The notes under the pieces were generated by a model. That model worked only from the letters and a program-made list of their open reading frames with translations. It was not told the origin of the DNA and made no database searches. The position numbers were made by a program, and so were the translations under genes. A DNA stretch of 18,689 nucleotides from Holophagales bacterium UBA5704 (GTDB lineage: Bacteria; Acidobacteriota; Thermoanaerobaculia; Multivoradales; UBA5704): NCBI GenBank assembly GCA_002420005.1, contig DIHE01000065.1, forward strand, positions 417 to 19,105, in the 5' to 3' direction. Positions 7,589 through 14,450 of this stretch are shown here, piece after piece (within the stretch, counting starts at the first letter, position 1; the number at the start of each line of letters is the position of its first letter).

Positions 7589-9226
7589 GTGAGCCAACGC
7601 AAGCGTGAGCAAAAATCGGTGCGGAAGCCCGCCTTCCGGGACGGCTGGATCGCCGTCGGGCTGACCCTCCTCGCCTGGGTCCACCGCCTCGCCTTTCTGC
7701 GTTCCAACCGCGACTGGAGCTGGCCGTACACGATCTTCTATGAAGGAGACTCGGAGGTCTTCTTCACCTACGCCCGCGCCCTCCTCAAGGGGGAGCTCTA
7801 CGACAACGGCATCCCCTTCCACCCGCCGGGCTTCGCCTGGCTGCTCGCCTTCGTGCATGGACTCCTCGGTGCCGGTGGACCCACCGACCGGGTGCCGTAC
7901 TTTGCGGTCAAGGCGGCGGTGGCCTTGATCGGCAGCGCCTCGGTCGGCCTGCTGTACCTCCTCGCCCGGCCCTACGTGGGGCGCACCGTGGCTCTCCTCG
8001 CCTCTCTCTTCGCCGCCTGGAGCTTCGGGCTCTACGTGTTGCACGTCGCGCCGGTGACCGAGGGGACCTATCAGACGCTTCTCTTCGCCTGCCTTCTGCT
8101 GTGGACGCGGCGGTTCGAGCATCCGCTCACCGCTCCGGTGCCGCCGGGAGAGCCGGTCCCGCGGCGGGCGGGCCCGGTGGGCGCCGTCTTCCTCGGCCTC
8201 CTGCTCGGAGCGCTCGCCCTGATCCGCGCCGAGGGTGCCCTCGCGGGCCTCCTCCTGGGCTGTACCGGCCTCGCCGGCTGGTACCGCACGCAGCGGAGCG
8301 AGCCGGCCGGAGGGCGCCTCCGCGCGCTGCGCCCCTGGGCCTTGCTGCTCCTCGGCTGGGTCTTGGCGGTCGCGCCGTGGACGGTGCGCAACGCCTTCCA
8401 GCTCTCCGCGGCGAACCAGCGGCTGGGGCTCGCCGAGCCCCTCCCCACCTTCGTCCCTCTGACGATCTATGGGCCGATCAACCTGGCGCTGGCGAACAAC
8501 CCGCAGGCGGACGGCACCTTCTCGCGGGCCTTCCTGAGCTCCGCATCCCACTCCGGCATGCTCGACCTCAAAGATCCGCAGCATTTGCAGTTCATGCTCC
8601 ATGGCGACGCCATGGCCCGCGACTGGGCTCTGGCCCATCCGGGAGATGCACTGCGCCTGCTCGGGCGGAAATGGGGCCACTTCTTCGAAGCCTGGCGCCT
8701 CGGCTGGACGCAGTGGAACCTGCCGGGCGGGCTCGCCGGGCTCCGCCGGCCGGTGGACGTTTTCGTACCGGATTCGACCTTCGCCCTGTGGCTGGGAGCA
8801 CCGCTCGCCTTTCTCGGCTTGGTGCTCTGCCTGGGTTCCGCGGACGGGCCGCGCCGCTGGGCCTTGCTGGTGCTCCTGATGACCCTGGTGGGCCTCACCG
8901 CCACCGGCCTCTTCTTCGGCTACGTGCGCCAGGGGCTTCTCTACCTTCCCCTGTGGCTGACCCTCTCCGCCGCCGCGCTCACCGCCATCGCCCGCCGCTT
9001 CACCCACCGCGGCGCCGGCTGGCACCTCGCGCCGCCCGGCGAGACCGATCCATCCCCACGCCTGCTGAAGATCCTCGCCGGCCTCGCCGCCGTCCTCCTG
9101 ATCCTCGAAGGCTGGGGGGCCGGCGCCGACCGCAACTACAAAGCCACCGGAAACACGATTGCCGGCTCAAAGTACCTGAACCGCGACGAGCCGATGCGGA
9201 TCGAGGTGTTGCCGGCGAAGGAGTAG
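7589..9226 (+). CDS. GT-C membrane glycosyltransferase (ArnT/PMT_2, GT39-like)
   Basis: A 545-residue polytopic membrane protein, probably a polyprenyl-phosphate-sugar-dependent glycosyltransferase acting on the periplasmic side of the inner membrane. A positively charged N-terminus leads into the first membrane helix (about 18-38). The first loop carries EGDSE (52-56), the acidic catalytic-type motif of GT-C enzymes, and HPPGF (78-82), typical of GT39/ArnT-like proteins. Further helices follow, with LIRAEG (211-216) and APWTVRN (262-268), both common in this superfamily, and a hydrophobic C-terminal half. The GTG start at 7589 has TAGGAG at 7577-7582 upstream, and a possible extended -10 (TG-C-TATCCT, 7552-7560) precedes it. 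The gene stands alone, so the acceptor (lipid A, protein or glycolipid) cannot be inferred. Confidence 0.8.
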   Translation: MSQRKREQKSVRKPAFRDGWIAVGLTLLAWVHRLAFLRSNRDWSWPYTIFYEGDSEVFFTYARALLKGELYDNGIPFHPPGFAWLLAFVHGLLGAGGPTDRVPYFAVKAAVALIGSASVGLLYLLARPYVGRTVALLASLFAAWSFGLYVLHVAPVTEGTYQTLLFACLLLWTRRFEHPLTAPVPPGEPVPRRAGPVGAVFLGLLLGALALIRAEGALAGLLLGCTGLAGWYRTQRSEPAGGRLRALRPWALLLLGWVLAVAPWTVRNAFQLSAANQRLGLAEPLPTFVPLTIYGPINLALANNPQADGTFSRAFLSSASHSGMLDLKDPQHLQFMLHGDAMARDWALAHPGDALRLLGRKWGHFFEAWRLGWTQWNLPGGLAGLRRPVDVFVPDSTFALWLGAPLAFLGLVLCLGSADGPRRWALLVLLMTLVGLTATGLFFGYVRQGLLYLPLWLTLSAAALTAIARRFTHRGAGWHLAPPGETDPSPRLLKILAGLAAVLLILEGWGAGADRNYKATGNTIAGSKYLNRDEPMRIEVLPAKE

Positions 9227-9248
9227 GAAAGGACGGCAAGGTCACCAG

Positions 9249-9311
9249 GGACCTCAAGGACGAAGACCAAAGACCCGACCTTGGAGTCCTTGGTGTCCTT
9301 GGCGTCCTTGG
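9249..9311. repeat. 9-bp tandem repeat with inverted partner between convergent genes
   Basis: Three tandem copies of TTGGNGTCC (9281-9289, 9290-9298, 9299-9307) plus a partial fourth lie between the convergent glycosyltransferase and alcohol dehydrogenase genes. Degenerate copies in the opposite sense (GGACCTCAA and GGACGAAGA, 9249-9266) lie just upstream, so the two sides can fold on each other. It may serve as a bidirectional terminator or be a dispersed intergenic repeat. Confidence 0.6.
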
Positions 9312-9315
9312 CTTC

Positions 9316-10359
9316 TCACGGCGCCAGCACCACCTTCGTGCACCCTTCCAGCTTGCGATTGAACAGGTCATAACCGCGCGGCCCTTCGGAGAGCGGCAGG
9401 CGGTGCGAGAAGAGCGCTCCCAGGTCATAGCGACCGGATTCGAGCAGCGGCAGAAGCCGGGGCATCGCATCGCGGGCGGAGGCACGGCCGGCACGGTAGG
9501 TGAGATTGCGGGCGTAGATCTCACCGGGGGCGATGGCGAGGTTGCTCTCGGTGTGCACCCCCACGGCGGCGATGGTGCCGCCGGGGCGGACCAGGTCGAA
9601 GGCCTGCCGGGTCGCCTGGGGGCTGCCCACCGCCTCCACCACCGCGTCGGCGCCGCGGCCTTCGGTGGCGTCGCGCACCCGGGCCGCCGGGTCGTCCCGC
9701 ACGTTCAGACCCACCGCACCCCAGCGCTCGGCCAGAGCCAGACGCTCGGGCAACGCATCGAGAGCAAAGACGACCTCCGCGCCCAGCTCGCGGGCGGCGA
9801 TCACCGCCATCAGGCCGACCGGACCGCAGCCGACGACCGCCACCACGGCTCCCGGCCCGGCTCCTGCCGAGGTGGCCCCGAACCACCCGGTGGCCAGGAC
9901 GTCACCGGCCAGGAGCGCCGTCTCGGCCGGCACGCCTTCCGGCACGCGCACCAGCGTCGCGTCCGCGAGAGGCACCCGTACCAGGTCCGCCTGGGCGCCA
10001 TGCAGGCCCTTCCCCTTCTCCACCCAGCCGAAGAGCTCGCCGCGCTCGCAGCGGGAGGTGAGGCCGGCGCGGCAATAGAAGCACGCGCCGCAGCTCGTAG
10101 TGAACGGGCTCACCACCCGGTCCCCCGGCTGCCACCCGGTCACCCCCTGCCCCACCTCCACCACCTCGCCGGCAAACTCGTGGCCCATCACCGTTCCTGC
10201 ATCGAGCCCGGTCTCCAGGCCGTTGTAGATGTGGAGGTCCGAGCCGCAGATGGCCGCGGCCTCGACCCGCACCAGGACATCCCCAGGGTCTGCGAGGGCC
10301 GGATCGGGCACGGTGGTGTGACGCACCCGCCCCACCGCGTCGAAGAGGAGAGCCTGCAT
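9316..10359 (-). CDS. Zinc-dependent medium-chain alcohol dehydrogenase
   Basis: A 347-residue cytosolic oxidoreductase of the MDR superfamily, most like threonine/sorbitol/glutathione-independent formaldehyde dehydrogenases. Catalytic zinc ligands are visible as C38 (CGSD), H60 and E61 (GHEFAGEV). The structural zinc site is C90, C93, C96 and C104. The Rossmann motif VGCGPVG is at 176-182, and D201 at the end of the second strand favours NAD over NADP. Length is normal for the family. The gene starts three bases after the stop of the COG2085-type gene, so the two are almost certainly co-transcribed. The alcohol or aldehyde substrate is not evident. Pairing with a nicotinamide-dependent partner suggests a redox step rather than a dedicated biosynthesis pathway. 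Confidence 0.92.
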   Translation of the reverse strand: MQALLFDAVGRVRHTTVPDPALADPGDVLVRVEAAAICGSDLHIYNGLETGLDAGTVMGHEFAGEVVEVGQGVTGWQPGDRVVSPFTTSCGACFYCRAGLTSRCERGELFGWVEKGKGLHGAQADLVRVPLADATLVRVPEGVPAETALLAGDVLATGWFGATSAGAGPGAVVAVVGCGPVGLMAVIAARELGAEVVFALDALPERLALAERWGAVGLNVRDDPAARVRDATEGRGADAVVEAVGSPQATRQAFDLVRPGGTIAAVGVHTESNLAIAPGEIYARNLTYRAGRASARDAMPRLLPLLESGRYDLGALFSHRLPLSEGPRGYDLFNRKLEGCTKVVLAP

Positions 10360-10362
10360 GCC

Positions 10363-10989
10363 CTACCGCCGCAGCAGCTTGAACGCGATGTTGCGGCCCA
10401 TCCCCACCCCGTAGGCGAGGTGGATCCACAGCATCGCCTGGTGCTCCAGCAGATACGCCGCGGCAAGCCCACCTGCGTCGACCGGCTCGAAGCCGAGGTC
10501 CGCGGCGAGCGAAGCGGCGACCTGCTTGGCGCCTGTGTCGTCACCGCAATAGAGCATGGTGGCCCCGGAGCCGCCATAGTGGGGGTCCGCCATGTTGCCG
10601 GCACCGGTCGAGTTGAACACCTTGACCACCCGGGCACCCGGTGCCCAGGCCGCGATCTGCTCGGCGGCGGAGCGGGCGCCTCCGGTGTCGAGGCCGGAGA
10701 GGTCCGGTTTGAGGGGGTTGATGCAGTCGAAGACGATCTTGCCGGCGAGCCCGCCCGCGGCCTCGATCACCTCCTGCGTGGCACCCCAGGGCATGGCCAG
10801 CACCACCACCTCGGCCCCGGCGACCGCTGCGTCGACCGCGTCGGCCCGAGCCCCCGTCGCCTGCACGACCTCGGCGACTTTCGGCTTCCCCGCATCGCGG
10901 ACGCCGAAGACCACCTCGTGGCCCGCCTTGACGAATCCCTGCCCCAACGCGCTTCCGACACTGCCTGTTCCGATGATCGCGATCTTCAT
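10363..10989 (-). CDS. COG2085 dinucleotide-binding protein (F420:NADP reductase-like)
   Basis: A 208-residue single-domain Rossmann protein. The N-terminus MKIAIIGTGSVG has the GxGxxG dinucleotide loop (G7, G9, G12). It is followed by FGVRD at the end of the second strand, then INPL and KVFNSTGAGNM, which recur in NADPH-dependent F420 reductase-like proteins. The frame is open upstream to 11085, but I chose the ATG at 10989 because the Rossmann strand begins there and an AGGAG sequence precedes it. Members of this family transfer hydride between NADP and F420 or have unknown partners. Nothing here proves F420 use. It forms a tight pair with the downstream zinc alcohol dehydrogenase. Confidence 0.85.
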   Translation of the reverse strand: MKIAIIGTGSVGSALGQGFVKAGHEVVFGVRDAGKPKVAEVVQATGARADAVDAAVAGAEVVVLAMPWGATQEVIEAAGGLAGKIVFDCINPLKPDLSGLDTGGARSAAEQIAAWAPGARVVKVFNSTGAGNMADPHYGGSGATMLYCGDDTGAKQVAASLAADLGFEPVDAGGLAAAYLLEHQAMLWIHLAYGVGMGRNIAFKLLRR

Positions 10990-11106
10990 GTGTCTCCTCT
11001 CGTGATCGACCGGCCAGCAGGGCCGGCGATGGGCGCGCCCGTGCGCAGCGGAGCGCCCCGGGCGGCGTCTTTGTACAACCTCCATCCACCAGCCGTGGAA
11101 GAGGAA

Positions 11107-11922
11107 TCAGCCCGCCGGGCGCCTCACCGGCAGCGGCGAGCCGGGTGGCGCGGAGGCCACCTGCCAGAAGTCGAGCTCATAGGCTTGCAGGAGCCGCGCC
11201 GACCGCCGCACATCCCGCGGGCAGGCTCCCTCCTGCAGACCGGCGGCGATGACCTCGATGGCATCCTCCTCAAAGCCGGGAATCGGCTCGGCGAAGAAGG
11301 AGAAGAACTCGATCTCGTCGAGCCTGAACCCGTACACCTCCACCAGCGCATCGCGCACCCGCGCCATGTTCTCGCCGAAGACCCCGAAATTGACCAGAAA
11401 GGAGGCGGCCGCAGACGCGCGATCCGCATTCGAGGCGATCCAGGCGACCCGCGACGGGTAGGTCTGCGCCGCGGGCCGCGGCTCATAGGCGGCCAGGTCC
11501 GCCTCGGTGAGGCCGACGTTGCCGGCAAAATCGAGCAGAAGCGGCAAGGCGAGAGTCTCCCCGAAGGCCAGGTCGCCGAAGAAATGACTGCCCTGAGGCG
11601 TATCCCAGCGGGCGGCCATCTGGGTGAAGCTGTTCAGGTCACTGTGGATGATGCTGTACTCCTCGGCCGCCACGGCGGCGATCTTGTCGAGCGAAGCCGT
11701 CCCGGCTTCCACCTGCGCCACGAACGGAACGTTGCGGATCTGGTTCTCGACACCGGCAAGGTCGACACGGATCTGCGCCACAAGCCGGCGCGCCTTCGCC
11801 CGCGCCGCCGGCAAGCTGTTGGGCGCGCCGCACACGTCGAGCTCGCCGGCCGCAGCCGGCAAACCGGAGGCCGTCAGAACCAGCCCCATGAGGACAGTTG
11901 GGAGCAGCAGCTTTGATTGCAT
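11107..11922 (-). CDS. Exported TenA/heme-oxygenase-fold protein, ligand positions degenerate
   Basis: A 271-residue protein with a signal peptide (about 1-25, hydrophobic core LLLPTVLMGLVL, AAA before the cut). A GGAGG sequence lies nine bases before the ATG at 11922. The body resembles the TenA/PqqC heme-oxygenase-like helical fold. VPFVAQVEAGTAS (65-77) and AAEEYSIIHSDLNSF (85-99) match the PFxxxLxxG and QDYxxL regions. The C-terminal part DEIEFFSFFAEP (202-213) followed by FEEDAIEVI (217-225) matches the final helices. Where metal-binding members carry His, Asp/Glu and His, this protein has F210, I214 and F217. It may therefore be a non-metal binding or structural protein; that is my alignment from memory. 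Family members usually act in the cytosol, so export is unusual. Function unknown. Confidence 0.65.
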   Translation of the reverse strand: MQSKLLLPTVLMGLVLTASGLPAAAGELDVCGAPNSLPAARAKARRLVAQIRVDLAGVENQIRNVPFVAQVEAGTASLDKIAAVAAEEYSIIHSDLNSFTQMAARWDTPQGSHFFGDLAFGETLALPLLLDFAGNVGLTEADLAAYEPRPAAQTYPSRVAWIASNADRASAAASFLVNFGVFGENMARVRDALVEVYGFRLDEIEFFSFFAEPIPGFEEDAIEVIAAGLQEGACPRDVRRSARLLQAYELDFWQVASAPPGSPLPVRRPAG

Positions 11923-12202
11923 CGCTTTATACCTCCAGTGTCCCGAGTGTGGCACAGGCACTGTCGCACAGACAACAGCCCCCGGAGCGCCACCGAGGGG
12001 GTTGCTATGCGTCGGCCCGCTTCAGATAGAACTTCATCACACCCGCTTCATGCCCGCGCGGCTGATCACCCACGGGCGCACCGTGGAGGGGTGAGAGAAC
12101 CGGGCCGGTCCCTGCGTTACCCTCTCGCTGCTGTAGACTTCCCGTGAGCGCTCCCCAGCGCGCCGGAAGCCGTCCACCACCGACTCAGAAGGAGGAACCT
12201 CC

Positions 12203-12721
12203 ATGCCTCGCCGCGTCAATGACCCCCGGGATCGTGCAACCACCCAGCCCTCCGTCCCCACCGGCCCCCGCCGCGGTGTCGGATTCCGCCTCCTGCCGGG
12301 AGCCACCTCGTTCCGCAACGTCCCCATCAACCAGGACCAGCATCCCTTCGGCGATCATCGGATGGACGATCTGCCCCCCATCCCGCTGGAGCAGTCGGCG
12401 AAGCGCTATCCGGACTATGCCCAGGGCTTCAACCTCAAGTCGGTGGATCAATATCTGGTGGGCCTCTGGCGGGCGCGCCGGATTCCCGGGCTGACCCCGG
12501 AAGAGCACGCGCAATTCGACGGTATTCCGACGGCCGAAGAGTGGTACGACGTGGCCTTCAGCGAAGACCGCCGCGTCATCAACACCTGGGCCGAGCTCAA
12601 CGCGACCTCCGCCTTCGATCCGGCCACCTTCGACATCAGCGCCGCCTACGGGGCGCTCGATCCGGCCGGGAAGGCCGTCATCCAGGGTCTCATCCAGATC
12701 CTGTCGAGCCGCAAGAGCTGA
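12203..12721 (+). CDS. Hypothetical protein, 172 residues
   Basis: I do not recognise this protein. It starts at an ATG preceded by AGGAGG (12190-12195). It has no signal peptide or membrane segment. The first 30 residues are basic and proline-rich, probably disordered. The rest looks globular, with DDLPPIPLEQSAKRYPDYA (55-73), an aromatic and acidic middle (EEWYDVAF, 111-118) and a C-terminal helix-like VIQGLIQILSSRKS. Third-position GC content is as high as in its neighbours, supporting a real gene. It is convergent with the ABC permease and divergent from the TenA-like gene. The ribosome binding site lies in a small palindrome (GGAG, loop, CTCC) that touches the start codon. Confidence 0.7.
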   Translation: MPRRVNDPRDRATTQPSVPTGPRRGVGFRLLPGATSFRNVPINQDQHPFGDHRMDDLPPIPLEQSAKRYPDYAQGFNLKSVDQYLVGLWRARRIPGLTPEEHAQFDGIPTAEEWYDVAFSEDRRVINTWAELNATSAFDPATFDISAAYGALDPAGKAVIQGLIQILSSRKS

Positions 12722-12729
12722 GAACCGAG

Positions 12730-12762
12730 GGCGGGAGGGAGCCCGGCCCTATCCCTCCCGCC
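12730..12762. terminator. Bidirectional hairpin between convergent genes
   Basis: A 10-bp perfect inverted repeat (12730-12739 with 12753-12762) spans the 27-base gap and the last codons of the permease gene. Without T runs it can only be called a probable terminator for both genes. Confidence 0.6.
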
Positions 12763-13543
12763 GCACCGCGCTCTCGTGCCAGCGGTGGAGCAGGAGCCAG
12801 GTGAGGCCGGAGAGCGCCGCCCAGAGGAGCACACCGGCCGCCGAGAGGAGGGCCAGGGCCGCGAACATGCGGGGGATCTCCAGGTTGTAGCCCGACTCCA
12901 GAATCCGCCAGGCCAGACCGGAGGCGGTGCCACCGCTCCCGGCCACGAGCTCCGCCACCACCGCCCCGATCAGGGCGAGCCCGCCGCTGATCCGTAGTCC
13001 TCCCAGAAAATAGGGCAGGGCCGCGGGCAGCCGCACCCGCCGGAACACCTGCCAGCGCGAGGCTCCATAGAGCCGCAGCAGATCGAGCAGATGGTGGTCG
13101 GCGCTGTTGAGCCCCAGGGTGGTGTTGGCCACCATCGGAAAGAACGCCGCGATGCCGGCACAGAGGACCAACGCGAGCCGGACGTCGCGCACCCAGATCA
13201 GGAGGAGGGGTGCGATCGCCACGATCGGCGTGACCTGGAGAACCACCGCGAGCGGGAAGAAGCTCCGCTCGATCCAGCGCGATTGCGCCAGGAGCACCGC
13301 GAGGCCGCCACCCAGGACGACGGCGGCGAGCAGCGCCTGGCCGGTGACCGCCAACGTGAAGAGGAGCGACGGGAACAGCGTCGGCCAGCTCTCGCCGAGG
13401 GCGGCGGCGATCCGGAGAGGCCCCGGCAGGATGTACTCGGGAATCTGCCGCCATCGAACCAGCGCCTCCCAGGCGGCGAGAAACAGCCCGACCACCACCA
13501 GAGGCGGCCCCCCCATCGTGGACCACCCGATTCTCAGGGTCAT
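12749..13543 (-). CDS. ABC transporter permease, SsuC/TauC/ThiX type
   Basis: A 264-residue inner-membrane permease of the BPD_transp_1 family, about the usual length. A GGAGG sequence precedes the ATG at 13543. The frame is open to 13708, but the extension is Arg/Gly-rich and unlike a membrane protein. The sequence has about six hydrophobic segments, including VVVGLFLAAWEAL near the N-terminus and ALIGAVVAELVAG. The EAA loop that contacts the ATPase is seen as LLRLYGASRWQVFRRVRLPAALP. Relatives import sulfonates, taurine, nitrate or thiamine precursors. No ATPase or substrate-binding protein is in this window, so the substrate cannot be named. The nearby TenA-like gene recalls thiamine-salvage loci with ThiXYZ, but that link is weak. 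Confidence 0.88.
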   Translation of the reverse strand: MTLRIGWSTMGGPPLVVVGLFLAAWEALVRWRQIPEYILPGPLRIAAALGESWPTLFPSLLFTLAVTGQALLAAVVLGGGLAVLLAQSRWIERSFFPLAVVLQVTPIVAIAPLLLIWVRDVRLALVLCAGIAAFFPMVANTTLGLNSADHHLLDLLRLYGASRWQVFRRVRLPAALPYFLGGLRISGGLALIGAVVAELVAGSGGTASGLAWRILESGYNLEIPRMFAALALLSAAGVLLWAALSGLTWLLLHRWHESAVRREG

Positions 13544-13719
13544 TCTTTGCGTCCCTCCGGATCGACGGTCGCTGCCCCGCCTCTCAAAGAGGATAACATC
13601 CCGAACCCGCAGCCCCTGACACCCCCCTCGCTCCCCCCGCACCCTCCCCTTCTTCCGCGTTTTCGCTCGAAACGGTTCGCATCCTCCCCTCACTCCGGGG
13701 CAAGCCATCCAGTTGCGAA

Positions 13720-13785
13720 GTCACCGGAGCCGCTCGCGCACCCCGGGCTCTCCGTGACGATACGGGCTTCCATGGAGGAAGCCCG
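13720..13785 (+). promoter_or_regulatory. Structured leader of the RTX gene (L3), sharing a 14-mer with L1
   Basis: GCCGCTCGCGCACC at 13729-13742 is identical to 2918-2931 in the leader of protease 1, and in both it follows a GTCAC. GTCAC 13720-13724 pairs with GTGAC 13754-13758, and GGAG 13726-13729 with CTCC 13750-13753. A second hairpin, with a perfect 9-bp stem and five-base loop, covers 13763-13785, just before the GGAG at 13801-13804. Confidence 0.4.
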
Positions 13786-13809
13786 CAGGGATCTCTCCAA
13801 GGAGACGAC

Positions 13810-14367
13810 ATGAAAAGAAGTTCTCTGCTGTTTTCGTTGGCCGCCACGGCGGCTCTGCTGGTCACCGCCCCGGCTGCCTGGGCGCTCCCCTGCTCGTGCA
13901 CGACCTCGTTCTACGGGACGGCCGGCAACGACACGATCTATGGAACGGGTGGATCGGACTGCCTCCACGGGAGCTATGGCGATGACAACCTGAGTGGAGG
14001 CGGCGGCAACGACTGTGTCTATGGCGCCGAGGGGAACGACCACCTGTACGGCGGCGCCGGCGGCGACCAGCTCTACGGCGGCGTGTTCACGGTCGGCGAT
14101 CCGGCCGACGTCGACACCATCGACGGCTGGACCGAAGCCGACACCATCGACGGCTGGACCCAGAACGACACGATCTGGGGCGGCACCGGGGGCGACGCCA
14201 TCTACGGATATGGCGGCAACGACATCATCGGCGGCGAGGGGGACCACGACTACCTCTTCGGCGAGACCGGCAATGACTCCGTCAATGGCGGCGACGGCGT
14301 CGACGTGGTCAACGGTGGTTCCGGGGTCGACGCCTGCACCGGCGAAACCCTGATCGACTGCCCGTAA
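13810..14367 (+). CDS. Exported RTX (hemolysin-type calcium-binding repeat) protein
   Basis: A 185-residue protein with a Sec signal peptide (about 1-26, ending AAWA) and a body made almost entirely of glycine/aspartate nonapeptide repeats. Examples are GTAGNDTIY, GGGGNDCVY, GAEGNDHLY, GGTGGDAIY and GETGNDSVN. Such repeats fold into a parallel beta-roll that binds calcium outside the cell. At 102-122 the pattern is broken by two copies of DTIDGWT. Cysteines at 28, 30, 51, 69, 176 and 184 could cap the roll with disulfides, unusual for RTX proteins exported by type I systems. GGAG lies before the ATG. No type I exporter is nearby. Ligand-binding beyond calcium and the actual role are unknown. 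Confidence 0.9.
   Translation: MKRSSLLFSLAATAALLVTAPAAWALPCSCTTSFYGTAGNDTIYGTGGSDCLHGSYGDDNLSGGGGNDCVYGAEGNDHLYGGAGGDQLYGGVFTVGDPADVDTIDGWTEADTIDGWTQNDTIWGGTGGDAIYGYGGNDIIGGEGDHDYLFGETGNDSVNGGDGVDVVNGGSGVDACTGETLIDCP
14113..14160 (+). repeat. 21-nt direct repeat inside the RTX gene
   Basis: The 21 bases 14113-14133 are repeated exactly at 14140-14160, a 27-base period, i.e. nine codons (DTIDGWTEA then DTIDGWTQN). Exact identity at the DNA level points to a recent in-frame duplication. Confidence 0.85.
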
Positions 14368-14379
14368 GAGCTCCTGTCG

Positions 14380-14418
14380 GCAGGGGCGTTGCCGGAGTCT
14401 CTTCGGCAACGCCCCTGC
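14380..14418 (+). terminator. Strong hairpin between RTX gene and repeat-protein gene
   Basis: A perfect 15-bp inverted repeat (14380-14394 with 14404-14418, nine-base loop) begins 12 bases after the RTX stop codon. No T run follows. It may end or attenuate transcription, or protect the RTX transcript's 3' end before the 14451 gene. Confidence 0.75.
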
Positions 14419-14450
14419 GTACTGTCTCGACCTCTAAGGAGATCGTCCGG

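Noticed and set aside
8101..11916. A plus-strand open frame of 1271 codons
   Set aside because: It runs in another frame over the glycosyltransferase and antisense to the dehydrogenase, COG2085 and TenA-like genes. Its composition (Arg/Pro/Gly/His-rich, no domains) is that of a high-GC shadow frame.
11979..12001. Hairpin CCCCC/GGGGG in the gap between the TenA-like and hypothetical genes
   Set aside because: It lies between divergent genes, has mismatches inside and no T run, so it is not a terminator and nothing else supports it.
13541..13560. GGGACGCAAAG in the permease leader on the minus strand, as a riboswitch fragment
   Set aside because: It is isolated, overlaps the ribosome binding site, and no matching first half or stems were found. 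A TPP element was also looked for and not seen.
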